A program made the position numbers and the translations under genes. From SIG588 sp045599305 (GTDB lineage Bacteria; Bacillota; Clostridia; Oscillospirales; Acutalibacteraceae): a stretch of 43,413 nt of DNA. The notes beneath the pieces were generated by a model that did no database searches, was not told the DNA's origin, and saw only the letters and a list, made by a program, of their open reading frames with translations. Location: positions 1-43,413 of the forward strand of contig JAZRVU010000008.1 in assembly GCA_045599305.1 (NCBI GenBank), read 5' to 3'. This document shows positions 15,887-23,681 of the stretch, piece by piece (position 1 is the stretch's first letter; every line of letters begins with the position of its first letter).

Positions 15887-16795
15887 TCAATAGACGTAGG
15901 CGTAGATACCGGCCGCCATGCTGTTGCGGATGAACAGATCGTAGTAGAGGCGGTAGTCGAACTTCCACGCATCGGCGTTCAGGTTCTGCGTGGGGTCGAA
16001 AGTGCGCACCTGATCGGTCTTTTTCACCAGCGAGGCGGCGCGCTTGGGCATCACCAGCAGACCGATGTCGTCGGCGTCCTCATCGGCGACGAAGCCGCCC
16101 GCCTCCTCGCCGCTGGTGGTGCCGTCATAGAATTCGTAGGCCGTCTTCATGCGGCTGTCCGGCACCGGCAGGATCGCCACGCCGTTCACGGAGGTGACAC
16201 GGGTGGTCATCTCGCCCTTTTTGAAATCGCTGACCGTCAGCACACGCTCCAGTTCGGCGGTCGTCTGCAGCGCCTTCCACATGGTGGAATCGACGAAGGC
16301 GACCAGTTCCTCGTCATAGCCCACGGCGTCCTGCACCTTGCCGATCGCATTGCACAGCATGGAATAGGCCTGCGAAGCGGGGGTGCCGGTCACCGTCTGC
16401 TCCTTGGTCACCGCATAGGAAGCCAGCTTGGACAGGCAGTAGGCATCCACCTCCGGCACCACCTTGGTGCGGACGAATTCGCCCATGATCTGCCCGGCGA
16501 GGTCGGCGATGCCGGTCTCGTCGTTGTCCTCACGGTCGAGCTGGAAAGAACGGCCGCGATCCATGCTCAACACCACGGGGGTGTTGCTCACGGTGATGGT
16601 GCCGCCAACGAAGCCGCTGTCGCGGTCGTAGTCGCCCAGACCGGACACCTCCAGTTCGGGGATGATGACCGTCTTGGCCCCGACAAAACGGGCCTTCAGG
16701 CCGTTATCGGCCAAAAAACCGGTCACCGGCTTCTGCACCACCGCCTTGTCCAGTTCGCTCATCATAGTCGAAGAAAACGCCAAAGAATTGCTCAT
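15887..16795 (-). CDS. Major capsid protein, P22/HK97-fold
   Basis: 302 residues. The central region reads GLGDYDRDSGFVGG ... MDRGRSFQLDREDNDET ... EFVRTKVVPEVDAYCLSKL, a conserved pattern of clostridial phage coat proteins in which the DRGR-F-D element sits in the fold's P-domain. There is no N-terminal delta domain and no protease gene nearby; a separate scaffold is encoded just upstream. Ends in an exposed tyrosine-rich tail (IYAYVY). GGAGACAGGAAC precedes the ATG. Confidence 0.85.
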   Translation of the reverse strand: MSNSLAFSSTMMSELDKAVVQKPVTGFLADNGLKARFVGAKTVIIPELEVSGLGDYDRDSGFVGGTITVSNTPVVLSMDRGRSFQLDREDNDETGIADLAGQIMGEFVRTKVVPEVDAYCLSKLASYAVTKEQTVTGTPASQAYSMLCNAIGKVQDAVGYDEELVAFVDSTMWKALQTTAELERVLTVSDFKKGEMTTRVTSVNGVAILPVPDSRMKTAYEFYDGTTSGEEAGGFVADEDADDIGLLVMPKRAASLVKKTDQVRTFDPTQNLNADAWKFDYRLYYDLFIRNSMAAGIYAYVY

Positions 16796-16827
16796 GTTCC
16801 TGTCTCCTTTTCTTTTTCACATAGGTG

Positions 16828-17355
16828 TCATGCCAGCGCCGACCGGAATGCCCGGCTGAACGCCGACTCCTTCGGATCCGGCTCCTCGAACCTGCCGCCC
16901 ATCGGCCCGGCCGACCGGGCGGCGGCCGCCTGCTGCAGCTGTTCCTGCCGGTTGGCGGCGTACCATTCCCGCAGATACGCGTCCAGCAGGGTGATCCCCT
17001 CCTTCATGGCGTTGTCCACCACTCTCTGGGGCACATCCCCCACCTGCCGGAATTCCGGCACCTGCGCCGAAAGCACATCGAATTCCGCTGCCAGACGACC
17101 GGTGGTGCGTTCTTCCGCCTGCTTGCGGCGGGTCTCCACGTGCTGCTGCCAGCGGGCACCGTCGTCCCCGCTCTGCTGCAGCAGCGCCTCCACCAGCGCG
17201 TCCTCCGGCACGCCGTAAAGCGATGCCGCATAGCTCAGCTTGTCCCCGATATCTGCGCCCTGCCAGAACGGCGCCGTCTCTTCTGCAGTGTCACACTCGC
17301 CGTTGATAGCGGCAGTCTCTGCACCGGCCGCCGCCTCCATGATCGTCTCTTCCAT
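16828..17355 (-). CDS. Putative scaffolding protein
   Basis: 175 residues, acidic and helical, with a long Glu/Gln/Arg stretch (about 60-100) and a basic C-terminal end (RAFRSALA) typical of scaffolds that bind the coat protein. It lies directly before the major capsid gene and after the portal, the standard place. Strong AAGGAGGAG ribosome site. No sequence motif proves the function. Confidence 0.65.
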   Translation of the reverse strand: MEETIMEAAAGAETAAINGECDTAEETAPFWQGADIGDKLSYAASLYGVPEDALVEALLQQSGDDGARWQQHVETRRKQAEERTTGRLAAEFDVLSAQVPEFRQVGDVPQRVVDNAMKEGITLLDAYLREWYAANRQEQLQQAAAARSAGPMGGRFEEPDPKESAFSRAFRSALA

Positions 17356-17429
17356 GTGTACTCCTCCTTTTTATGTCACGTCTGCGTTGGCACCGCATCC
17401 CCCCTTTCGGCGAGCGGCGATCACATATA

Positions 17430-19091
17430 TCAAAGCGGGAGCAGGGCCCGCTTTTCCCGGATCAGCCCGTCCAGATTGGGCACGATGCCCTTGGGCAGAC
17501 GGGTGAGGTACTGCACCTCGTCCAGTATGCCGCGGTCGAACAGGCGGCCGAGCGTGTCGATGGATTCCGCCTCGCCGAAAACGGTGGCCGCCCCCACGTC
17601 CACCCGGGCGCGGATCAGCAGTTCCGCCAGTTCGCGGCCGTTGAAGGGCAGATACCATGTGCCGTCGGCGGTGGCGACCCGCAGTGCCCGGCTGCCGTAC
17701 TGGCAGACCCAGAATTCCGCCCACTGACGGGCGATCTCCTCCACAAAGCGGTTGAAGCGGTTCTGCACCATGGTCAGCGGCATCAGCGCCGCCTCGCGCA
17801 CCGCGATGATGGCCGAAGTGTTATCGGGCTGCACATCGCCCAGCATGGCGCTGTTGACGCCCGCCTGCGACATGGTGTTGTTCACCAGATTGGTCACCGC
17901 CGCGCTGAAGATCTGTCCGGCCGCCGGCGGTGTGACATACCGCACCGCGCGATCCACGTCGTCACCGGTGCCGAACACCTCCAGCACCTGACCGGGATCG
18001 TTGGTGATGGGCTGGGTCACGACGTCGCCGTTCACCAGCATGATCGGCATACCCGCCGCCATGGTCGCCCACACCCCCGCCGTCATCGCGCGGTTGATGG
18101 CGATCTGGTTGGGGATGAGGTAAGGGATCTCGCTCTCGCCGTACACACAGCCGCGGCGGCTCTCCCAGCGGAAAGCGGCCAGCGGATACAGCCGGATGCC
18201 CAGCCGCCACGCGGGACGCACCGTCACCCCGCGGCAGACCTGCATCGCCATCACCTCATATTTCGTCCCGTCCGCGTTCCACGCTTTCCAGAAGCGGGTG
18301 AGCAGGGTGGCCTTGCCGTCCGGCTCACCGTTCTCGCCGCGCCGTTCGCTGTCGGGCAGGATGCGCGCCGCCTGCTCGCGGGATACGCCCCAGCGCAGGG
18401 CGGCACGGCGCAGTTCCTCCACCGGCTTCCGCTGTGCCACGAGGATGTACGGCTGCTCCTGCACCTCCTCGGTGGCCGGATCGCCGAAATAGACCTGCTC
18501 CACATCCAGCACCTCGCAGGCGATGTCGCCGCGGATGCGGGTGCGGCCGTCCGCCGCCGTCTGCCCGGTGGGGATGCGCTCATCCCAGTAGGTGTAGACG
18601 ATGCCGGTGCCGGTCACATAGGCGTTGCGCAGGGCGCGGTCGCGCAGACCGTCCAGATCCACCCGCTCGGCCGTGGTGCGGAAATAGTCCGACAGCCCCG
18701 TCATGATGAGTTGGGTGCGGATATCGCCGCCCGTTTCGGCCAGCACCGTGTCCGGCTGCTCACCGGCAGCCATGCGGCGGCGCATCTGCTCCACCGCGTC
18801 CCGGACCTCACGGGTATCGGCCACGCCGTCGGCGCTGTAGTTCACCGCCACCGACGCCGCCCCCACGATCGCCTGCTTATACTCCCCGATACGCTTGATC
18901 ACGTTGTAGCGCACCAGCGGCCGGTCACCGCCGCAATGGGCGCCGTGCCACTGATCCCCCACATAAAACCGCTCGTTGATGCGGTTCTGCTCATACATGC
19001 CCCTTTTGCCGAGCGCGCTTTTGCAGCGGATACCTTTTTCGTATTCCGCAAACACCTGCTCCGGCGAAGGGGCGATCCGTTTTTCCTCCAC
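17430..19091 (-). CDS. Portal protein
   Basis: 553 residues. The start contains EKGIRCKSALGKRGMYEQNRINERFYVGDQWHG, the FYVGDQW signature of portals from clostridial phages. Helical wing and stem regions follow, and the C-terminus ends in a helical barrel-like segment with RALLPL. The portal ring is the DNA entry gate and packaging-motor dock. It follows TerL and a small membrane protein and precedes the scaffold, as expected. Confidence 0.85.
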   Translation of the reverse strand: MEEKRIAPSPEQVFAEYEKGIRCKSALGKRGMYEQNRINERFYVGDQWHGAHCGGDRPLVRYNVIKRIGEYKQAIVGAASVAVNYSADGVADTREVRDAVEQMRRRMAAGEQPDTVLAETGGDIRTQLIMTGLSDYFRTTAERVDLDGLRDRALRNAYVTGTGIVYTYWDERIPTGQTAADGRTRIRGDIACEVLDVEQVYFGDPATEEVQEQPYILVAQRKPVEELRRAALRWGVSREQAARILPDSERRGENGEPDGKATLLTRFWKAWNADGTKYEVMAMQVCRGVTVRPAWRLGIRLYPLAAFRWESRRGCVYGESEIPYLIPNQIAINRAMTAGVWATMAAGMPIMLVNGDVVTQPITNDPGQVLEVFGTGDDVDRAVRYVTPPAAGQIFSAAVTNLVNNTMSQAGVNSAMLGDVQPDNTSAIIAVREAALMPLTMVQNRFNRFVEEIARQWAEFWVCQYGSRALRVATADGTWYLPFNGRELAELLIRARVDVGAATVFGEAESIDTLGRLFDRGILDEVQYLTRLPKGIVPNLDGLIREKRALLPL

Positions 19092-19104
19092 GATATGCCT
19101 CCTC

Positions 19105-19320
19105 TCACTTTTCCGCTTTTTCCATCTCGCTGCCGTCGTAGTTTAAGAAGTTATACCACTCCTGCACCGCGCCCGGCACCGTGGGCACCGATGACGGCGC
19201 CGGCGCCGCCTTTTCCGCCCGTGTGCGCACGGGTGTGCGGCGCGCCGCCCAAAAGCCCAGCCGATAGAGCACGATGCCCAGCGCCGCGCCCAACAGACCG
19301 CTCACAAATGCCGCTGCCAT
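19105..19320 (-). CDS. Small membrane protein between TerL and portal
   Basis: 71 residues with one N-terminal membrane helix (AAAFVSGLLGAALGIVLY), a basic stretch (ARRTPVRTRAEK) and an acidic end. Unknown function. ATG 19320 is chosen because AAGGAGG is eight bases away; GTG 19329 would overlap the ribosome site. Membrane proteins are uncommon in the packaging module. Confidence 0.55.
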   Translation of the reverse strand: MAAAFVSGLLGAALGIVLYRLGFWAARRTPVRTRAEKAAPAPSSVPTVPGAVQEWYNFLNYDGSEMEKAEK

Positions 19321-19335
19321 TCCTCTCACCTCCTT

Positions 19336-20595
19336 TTACACCGTCCAGCCGCCGTGCACACCGCCCGTCACCCGCGAGGCACGGGCATGGGGCACGTCCT
19401 CCATCGCGTAGCGCAGGGCGTCCATCAGGTGGTTGCTGCGGTCGGCCGGGCGGTTGCGCCCGCTGCCGCTCTCGTCCGTCTCCCACACATAGGCGGCCAG
19501 TTCCGCCGCCGTGTGGACGCACCGCGGATGCACCATCAGGCGGTATTCCTGCAGCCGCGCGATCCCGTGCAGCACGCTGTCCGCCCCCTTTTCGGCCGGT
19601 ACGATCCGCCGGATGCCCAGCCGCCGCAGGTCGTCGTTGGATTTCGGCTCGGCCGAATCCGCCCGGATGCGCTCCTTGGCGAACCCGTGCGCCGTGATCT
19701 CGGCGGCGATATCGGTGTTCAGCATCCGGGTGCGGTAAAATTCGTCGTAGATATACACCGTCTTCTCCGCCTCGTCCACCGCCGCCGCGATGAAGGCGGT
19801 GGGATCGTTGGTGTAGCCGTAGTCCAGCCCATACACGTGCCGCACCCGTTCGGGCAGCGCCTGCGGGTCAAAATCGGCCACCTGCCACCGCTCGAACACC
19901 AGTCCCTCGGCCGTCCCCCACTCGCCCAGCCCCGCCACCGCATACTGCCGCGGCCGCTCCTGCCGCATCCGCTCGTAAAGCGCGCGGTCGGTATCGTCCA
20001 GGAACTCGTTGGTGAGATAGGTGGTGGTGATGGCCAGCACATCCTTACGCGGGGTGTCGAAAAACCGTTTTTTCAGCCAGTGCCCCTCGTTCCACGGGTT
20101 AAAGGTGATGGTCGTCTGCTTGAAGAGCGGCGGCTCCACCGTGCCGCGCGGTACCGAGAGATCCAGTTTGTCGAACGCCTCCTCGCTGGGCAGTTCGAAG
20201 GCCTCCTCCACCCACACCCAGCAGAGCACCCCGCGCTCCACCGTGGTGGAGGCGAGTTTTTCCGCGTTGTCGAAGCCGCGAAAGAGGATTCGCTGCCCGG
20301 TGGGGCGATAGCACAGTTCCAGCGGCGTGTGACTGCTGCTCCACAGGTGCTCCACCCCCAGCCGGCGGATGGCCCAGCGCAGTTGGGCAAAGGTGGAATC
20401 GGCGTGGGTGCGGTAGACCTGCCGCACCACCAGCAGGTTGGCGTCGGGGTATTTCATCATGTGATAGATGAACCACAGCGCGGCCGTACTGGACTTTTTG
20501 GACGCCTTGCCGCCCTTCACCACGCGGTAGCGCTTGCGGCAATGCCAGAACTCGCTGTAGCCGGCGCCCACCACATCCGGCAGATAGGTCGTCAT
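19336..20595 (-). CDS. Terminase large subunit (PBSX-type)
   Basis: 419 residues. An ATPase with an unusual P-loop, VVKGGKASKKSS (27-36), a Walker B-type strand VLCWVWVEEA (123-132) and the RNase H-like nuclease with GLDYGYTNDPTA (257-268) and C-terminal NHLMDALRYA. It cuts and pumps DNA into the prohead. The start overlaps the preceding small gene by four bases (ATGA). Confidence 0.92.
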   Translation of the reverse strand: MTTYLPDVVGAGYSEFWHCRKRYRVVKGGKASKKSSTAALWFIYHMMKYPDANLLVVRQVYRTHADSTFAQLRWAIRRLGVEHLWSSSHTPLELCYRPTGQRILFRGFDNAEKLASTTVERGVLCWVWVEEAFELPSEEAFDKLDLSVPRGTVEPPLFKQTTITFNPWNEGHWLKKRFFDTPRKDVLAITTTYLTNEFLDDTDRALYERMRQERPRQYAVAGLGEWGTAEGLVFERWQVADFDPQALPERVRHVYGLDYGYTNDPTAFIAAAVDEAEKTVYIYDEFYRTRMLNTDIAAEITAHGFAKERIRADSAEPKSNDDLRRLGIRRIVPAEKGADSVLHGIARLQEYRLMVHPRCVHTAAELAAYVWETDESGSGRNRPADRSNHLMDALRYAMEDVPHARASRVTGGVHGGWTV

Positions 20596-20771
20596 GTCTG
20601 CGCGGCATAGGGGCGCATCTGCATGATCGCCTCCTCCATCTCGTCGATCTCCTCCTCCAGCACCGCCAGCCGCCGCCCGCAGCAGCCCAGTTCACGCCAG
20701 ACCTCCTCCCGGCGGCGGTAAAGCCCCGCCAGTGCCTGCCGGTATTCCTCCAACATCTTGTTCAGTCCCAT
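20592..20771 (-). CDS. Small coiled-coil phage protein
   Basis: 59 residues, charged, with a heptad-like pattern (EEYRQALAGLYRRREEV and LEEEIDEMEEAIM). AAGGAGA precedes ATG 20771. It overlaps TerL by four bases and may pair with it or with TerS; not recognised beyond that. Confidence 0.55.
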   Translation of the reverse strand: MGLNKMLEEYRQALAGLYRRREEVWRELGCCGRRLAVLEEEIDEMEEAIMQMRPYAAQT

Positions 20772-20784
20772 ATCCGTCTCCTTT

Positions 20785-21153
20785 TTACACATCTTCTTCT
20801 CCCCGGAAGATCACCGGCTCGGTCGGCGCGGCAGTCTCCCCGTCGCCGTACCCGGCGTACTGTTTCAAATACATCATATGCATATTGGCGCTGCTGCCGC
20901 GTGTCAGGGCATATTCGACCACGCTGGCGGTCGCCTGCTGTGCCGCCCGGCGCACCGCTTCCACCGCCTCGCGCCCACCGGCCGGCGGCCGGTAATCCTC
21001 CGCCAGATACCGCCGAAGCGCCGTCACCGACATACCCAGTTCGGCCGCCAGCCGCTCCACCGTGAGCGGCACCTTGTTCTCGGCGGCATAGGCGGCGGCA
21101 CGCGCCAGCGCCTCTTCCACCTGCTGCGGCGGGCGCCGTTCCAGTTTTTTCAT
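20785..21153 (-). CDS. Putative terminase small subunit
   Basis: 122 residues. A helix-turn-helix is visible at about 28-52 (TVERLAAELGMSVTALRRYLAE), followed by a helical oligomerisation region and a C-terminal tail with YAGYGDGE, common in terminase small subunits of Firmicutes phages. Position directly before TerL supports the call. AGGAGGG is five bases before ATG 21153. A 19-bp palindrome sits just upstream. Confidence 0.65.
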   Translation of the reverse strand: MKKLERRPPQQVEEALARAAAYAAENKVPLTVERLAAELGMSVTALRRYLAEDYRPPAGGREAVEAVRRAAQQATASVVEYALTRGSSANMHMMYLKQYAGYGDGETAAPTEPVIFRGEEDV

Positions 21154-21167
21154 CCGTTCCCTCCTAA

Positions 21168-21186
21168 AATTTGCACTGTGCAAATT
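21168..21186. promoter_or_regulatory. 19-bp palindrome before the TerS ribosome site
   Basis: AATTTGCAC-T-GTGCAAATT is a perfect palindrome two bases upstream of the TerS ribosome site. It matches a second copy in front of the first gene of the unit. Candidate operator or RNA hairpin. Confidence 0.6.
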
Positions 21187-21198
21187 CTGTCGAAAAAA

Positions 21199-21405
21199 TT
21201 ATCTGTCCGTCTGTGCGCCCATCAGCAGCACCAGCGTATCTCCGTCCGCCGCCGCGCTTTTCAGCGTAAAATATCCGCAGAGATACACCTCCTCGCGCAG
21301 ATCGTCAAAAGGGCGTTCCACCGCCCCCGCCGTGTCCGCATACACCAGCACCGGTGTCTCCTGCGGGCAGCTTGCCGCCGCACGGCACAGTTCGGTCGTT
21401 GTCAC
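21199..21405 (-). CDS. Small phage protein, first gene of the phage operon
   Basis: 68 residues from a GTG with GGAGG upstream; no known domain. It is first behind the LexA-box promoter, so it would be the earliest product made on induction; a regulatory or anti-repressor role is conceivable but unsupported. The longer open frame runs back across the promoter and is rejected. Confidence 0.5.
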   Translation of the reverse strand: MTTTELCRAAASCPQETPVLVYADTAGAVERPFDDLREEVYLCGYFTLKSAAADGDTLVLLMGAQTDR

Positions 21406-21422
21406 GGCAGTTGTCACCTCCA

Positions 21423-21441
21423 AAATTGCATAATGCAAATT
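21423..21441. promoter_or_regulatory. 19-bp imperfect palindrome before the first phage gene
   Basis: AAATTGCAT-A-ATGCAAATT differs from perfect symmetry at one pair and matches the 21168-21186 copy. It ends one base from the ribosome site, the same geometry as the TerS copy. Confidence 0.6.
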
Positions 21442-21457
21442 CGCTGTAAAAAAGAAA

Positions 21458-21471
21458 CGAACATTTGTTCG
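21458..21471. promoter_or_regulatory. LexA (SOS) box
   Basis: CGAACATTTGTTCG is a perfect match to the Gram-positive LexA consensus CGAAC-N4-GTTCG. It lies 10 bases downstream of the -10 of the phage promoter, so bound LexA would block initiation or clearance. Confidence 0.85.
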
Positions 21472-21481
21472 TTCTATTTTC

Positions 21482-21510
21482 AGTATAGCCCATTTTTTCG
21501 GTTTTGTCAA
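21482..21510 (-). promoter_or_regulatory. Main promoter of the phage operon
   Basis: Minus strand TTGACA, 17 bases, TATACT. Expected start is near 21475, leaving a leader of about 70 bases that contains the LexA box and a palindrome. No other promoter is obvious before 9611. Confidence 0.85.
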
Positions 21511-21529
21511 TACATTTCGCAACTTTTTA

Positions 21530-21558
21530 TTGCGCCGACCCCATTTTTGTGTTAAAAT
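21530..21558 (+). promoter_or_regulatory. Promoter of the S24-like repressor
   Basis: TTGCGC, 17 bases, TAAAAT, about 30 bases before ATG 21588, divergent from the phage operon promoter. Confidence 0.6.
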
Positions 21559-21587
21559 GAATGCAATATAACGAAGGAGGGATCCGC

Positions 21588-22199
21588 ATGACAGACACAT
21601 TTGCCCACCGTCTGCACCTTTGCCGCGAAGAGTCGGGCGAAACGCTGGAGCAGATCGGCACGCTGGCGGGTGTCAACCGCTCCACCGTGCTGCGGTGGGA
21701 GCGCGGTGTCACCACGCGGATCAACCACCCCACCCTGCTGCGGCTGGCACAGCACTTTTCGGTCGACCCGGACTGGCTGGCAGGCGAGGATGTGCCCCGC
21801 CGCCATGAGGACTGGTGGCAGGAGACCCCCGTCGTCACGATGGCCGAGCTGACCGGGCAACTGCCGCAGGGGGGCACCGCACTGCACCAGCGGCCGGTGG
21901 AACTGCCCTGGGGCAGTGAGTGCTTCTGGCTGCGGGTGGAGGGGAACGACATCGCCCCCCTCATCCACGACGGCGATCTGGTGCTGGTGCAGCCGCAGCC
22001 CATTATCGAGAGCGGCCGCTATGCGGTGGTGACGCTGGACGGGCAGGAGAGCCTCATCCGCCGGGTCGACTACGGCGCCGACTGGATCGAACTGCGCGGT
22101 CCCACGGAACAGATGCCCGTTCTCCGGCTGGAGGGGGCGGCACTCGGCCGCCTGAAGGTGGTCGGGCCGGTACTGGAGTGTAAGCACCGATTCGTGTAA
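21588..22199 (+). CDS. XRE-S24-like phage repressor without autocleavage dyad
   Basis: 203 residues. Residues about 5-65 are a Cro/CI-type helix-turn-helix (LEQIGTLAGVNRSTVLRWERG), and about 80-200 is an S24 (LexA/CI) peptidase fold. The nucleophile motif G-D-S-M is GNDI (119-122), so Ser is Asp121, and the general-base Lys of V-K-R-L is Arg158 (LIRRV). No Ala-Gly or Cys-Gly cleavage pair is visible in the hinge. The protein should bind and dimerise but not self-cleave. GAAGGAGGG precedes ATG 21588. It probably represses the divergent phage promoter; operators could be the 19-bp palindromes. Confidence 0.85.
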   Translation: MTDTFAHRLHLCREESGETLEQIGTLAGVNRSTVLRWERGVTTRINHPTLLRLAQHFSVDPDWLAGEDVPRRHEDWWQETPVVTMAELTGQLPQGGTALHQRPVELPWGSECFWLRVEGNDIAPLIHDGDLVLVQPQPIIESGRYAVVTLDGQESLIRRVDYGADWIELRGPTEQMPVLRLEGAALGRLKVVGPVLECKHRFV

Positions 22200-22234
22200 G
22201 TGGCAAGGATTTGCGTGAACGAAAGCGGGAAAAC

Positions 22235-22786
22235 ATGAGGATCGAACCTGTAAAATATGATTTAAACGGACATGCACTGGTATTTCGAAACGCGGAAACC
22301 GGTGATGCCGAAATGTTGCTTCCATACTTAAAAAGGGTGTGCGGCGAAACGCGGTTTTTATCGCGTGAAGCGGACGAGTGTAAGGATCTTACCGTCGAAC
22401 AGGAGAAGGCCTTCGTAAGCAGTCATACAGAGAGCGATCATGCCTGCCTTATACTGGCTGAGCTTGACGGTGAATACATCGGTAACGCTTCTTTTGATAC
22501 TGCCGGAGGGAGCCGCCGCAATGCTCACAGGGCCGATATCGGGATCGCTTTGTATCTTGACTATACCGGTATGGGCGTCGGCAAAAAATTGTTTTCGTTA
22601 ATCATGGAGACCATTAAAAAGTGCGGATTTGAAGCAGCCGAATTGACGGTAGTGGAAGGAAATGACCGTGCCATTCATCTGTATGAATCATTCGGTTTTA
22701 CAGAGACAGGCCGTATTCCCCGTGCCAACAAATACGATGACGGCACATATGCAGATGATATTTTTATGGTCAAAGCGCTTAAATAA
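22235..22786 (+). CDS. GNAT family N-acetyltransferase
   Basis: 183 residues. The GNAT acetyl-CoA site reads DYTGMGVGKKL (Q/R-x-x-G-x-G/A pattern) with downstream LTVVEGNDRAIHLYESFGF, the standard motif B. Such enzymes acetylate small molecules or protein ends; the substrate is unknown. The ribosome site is weak (AAAGCGGG) and a TTG at 22211 is possible. Lower GC than its neighbours suggests acquisition, next to the phage unit edge. Confidence 0.8.
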   Translation: MRIEPVKYDLNGHALVFRNAETGDAEMLLPYLKRVCGETRFLSREADECKDLTVEQEKAFVSSHTESDHACLILAELDGEYIGNASFDTAGGSRRNAHRADIGIALYLDYTGMGVGKKLFSLIMETIKKCGFEAAELTVVEGNDRAIHLYESFGFTETGRIPRANKYDDGTYADDIFMVKALK

Positions 22787-22819
22787 CTGATCCCCGGCTT
22801 TCACTGCATCAAGAGACGA

Positions 22820-22900
22820 AAAAAACCGCCGAAAATCCGGCGGGTTTCGCTTTGTAAAACGCTTTCTGTGCGGCTGTGCCATTCGGCACAGCTGCTTTTC
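22820..22900 (+). terminator. Two hairpins after the GNAT gene
   Basis: AAACCGCCG/CGGCGGGTTT (about 22824-22847), then GGCTGTGCC/GGCACAGCT followed by GCTTTTCTTTT (22872-22900). The second has the better T-run. They separate the GNAT gene from the convergent hydrolase. Confidence 0.6.
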
Positions 22901-22913
22901 TTTTATGTATTTA

Positions 22914-23642
22914 TCAGTTCATCAGCATGGTTTTGAGCAGTTCATACGCGAACACATCGTGCATCTCGCGGCAGGGGTGGTTGATGTCGTTGCACAGCAG
23001 CGCCGTGGTGTCCGCGCCGGCAGCCGCCATGGCCTGCCAGACGGCATAGCAGTCGCACACCGGGATCTGCCGCGCGGCAGCCGCCGCTTTGGCCCCCTGC
23101 ACACACAGTTCCAGTGCCCGGACGTGATCGGCGGTGCAGGCACGCTCGGCCGTCGCCCGCAAAAGGGGATCGTGGATATGCTCGGCCACCCGGGTGCCGA
23201 TCATGTTCGGGGTGAGGAATATGCACTCCGCCCCGTGTGCCTGCACGGCATCGAAGATGGCGGACATATTCTGCACATACTCGTCCACGAATTCCGTACC
23301 GCGGTTGCAGTCGTTGAGCCCGAAGCAGACCACCACGAGATCGGGGTCGAACCGCAGCACGTCCCGCTCCAGCCGCGCCAGGCCCTGCCCCGACGAATCG
23401 CCGCTGACACCGGCGTTGATCACATTGACCGCCGCGGCGGGGTAGATCCGCCCCAGCATCTTTTTCAGCCGGGCGTGATAGGCCGACTGCTGCTCGTAGA
23501 CAGGGAGCACCCGTCCGGTCGCCTCGTGGGTATACAGCTCAAAGCAGCCGTGGGTGACGCTGTCGCCCAAAAAGGCGATGGTCACCGGTTGTGCCCCGCG
23601 CGCATTGGCCTGCCGCGCCCTCAAAAGTTCCATGATCTTCAT
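22914..23642 (-). CDS. SGNH/GDSL-type hydrolase
   Basis: 242 residues, no signal peptide. The blocks are in order: FLGDSVTHG (Ser28), GVSGDSS (oxyanion Gly), GLNDCN (Asn) and a C-terminal Asp...His pair in DINHPC. The family hydrolyses acyl or acetyl esters, often from glycans; the substrate cannot be stated. GGGAGG precedes the ATG. It follows birA by 39 bases and may share its transcript. Confidence 0.85.
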   Translation of the reverse strand: MKIMELLRARQANARGAQPVTIAFLGDSVTHGCFELYTHEATGRVLPVYEQQSAYHARLKKMLGRIYPAAAVNVINAGVSGDSSGQGLARLERDVLRFDPDLVVVCFGLNDCNRGTEFVDEYVQNMSAIFDAVQAHGAECIFLTPNMIGTRVAEHIHDPLLRATAERACTADHVRALELCVQGAKAAAAARQIPVCDCYAVWQAMAAAGADTTALLCNDINHPCREMHDVFAYELLKTMLMN

Positions 23643-23681
23643 ATCTGTTGCCTCCCAAAATATCCGCGCCCGCAGGCGCCG

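Larger units (their letters stand above)
9611..22199. mobile_element. Compact phage-derived unit (prophage remnant or domesticated particle)
   Basis: About 12.6 kb. Sixteen minus-strand genes encode packaging, head, tail, lysis and small proteins, and one divergent plus-strand repressor closes the unit. Absent are integrase, excisionase, replication and recombination genes, tape measure, tail tube and head protease. No direct repeat that could be an att site was found at either edge, and the base composition matches the host, so it has been resident for a long time. The gene set resembles a short-tailed phage. Whether it still makes particles is not known. Confidence 0.85.

Noticed and set aside
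17373..19697. 774-codon plus-strand open frame across portal and terminase
   Set aside because: Antisense shadow; portal and TerL are well supported.
9570..22235. att sites of the prophage
   Set aside because: I compared the two edges for shared direct repeats by eye and found none; the tRNA genes at 35.7-35.9 kb are too far away.
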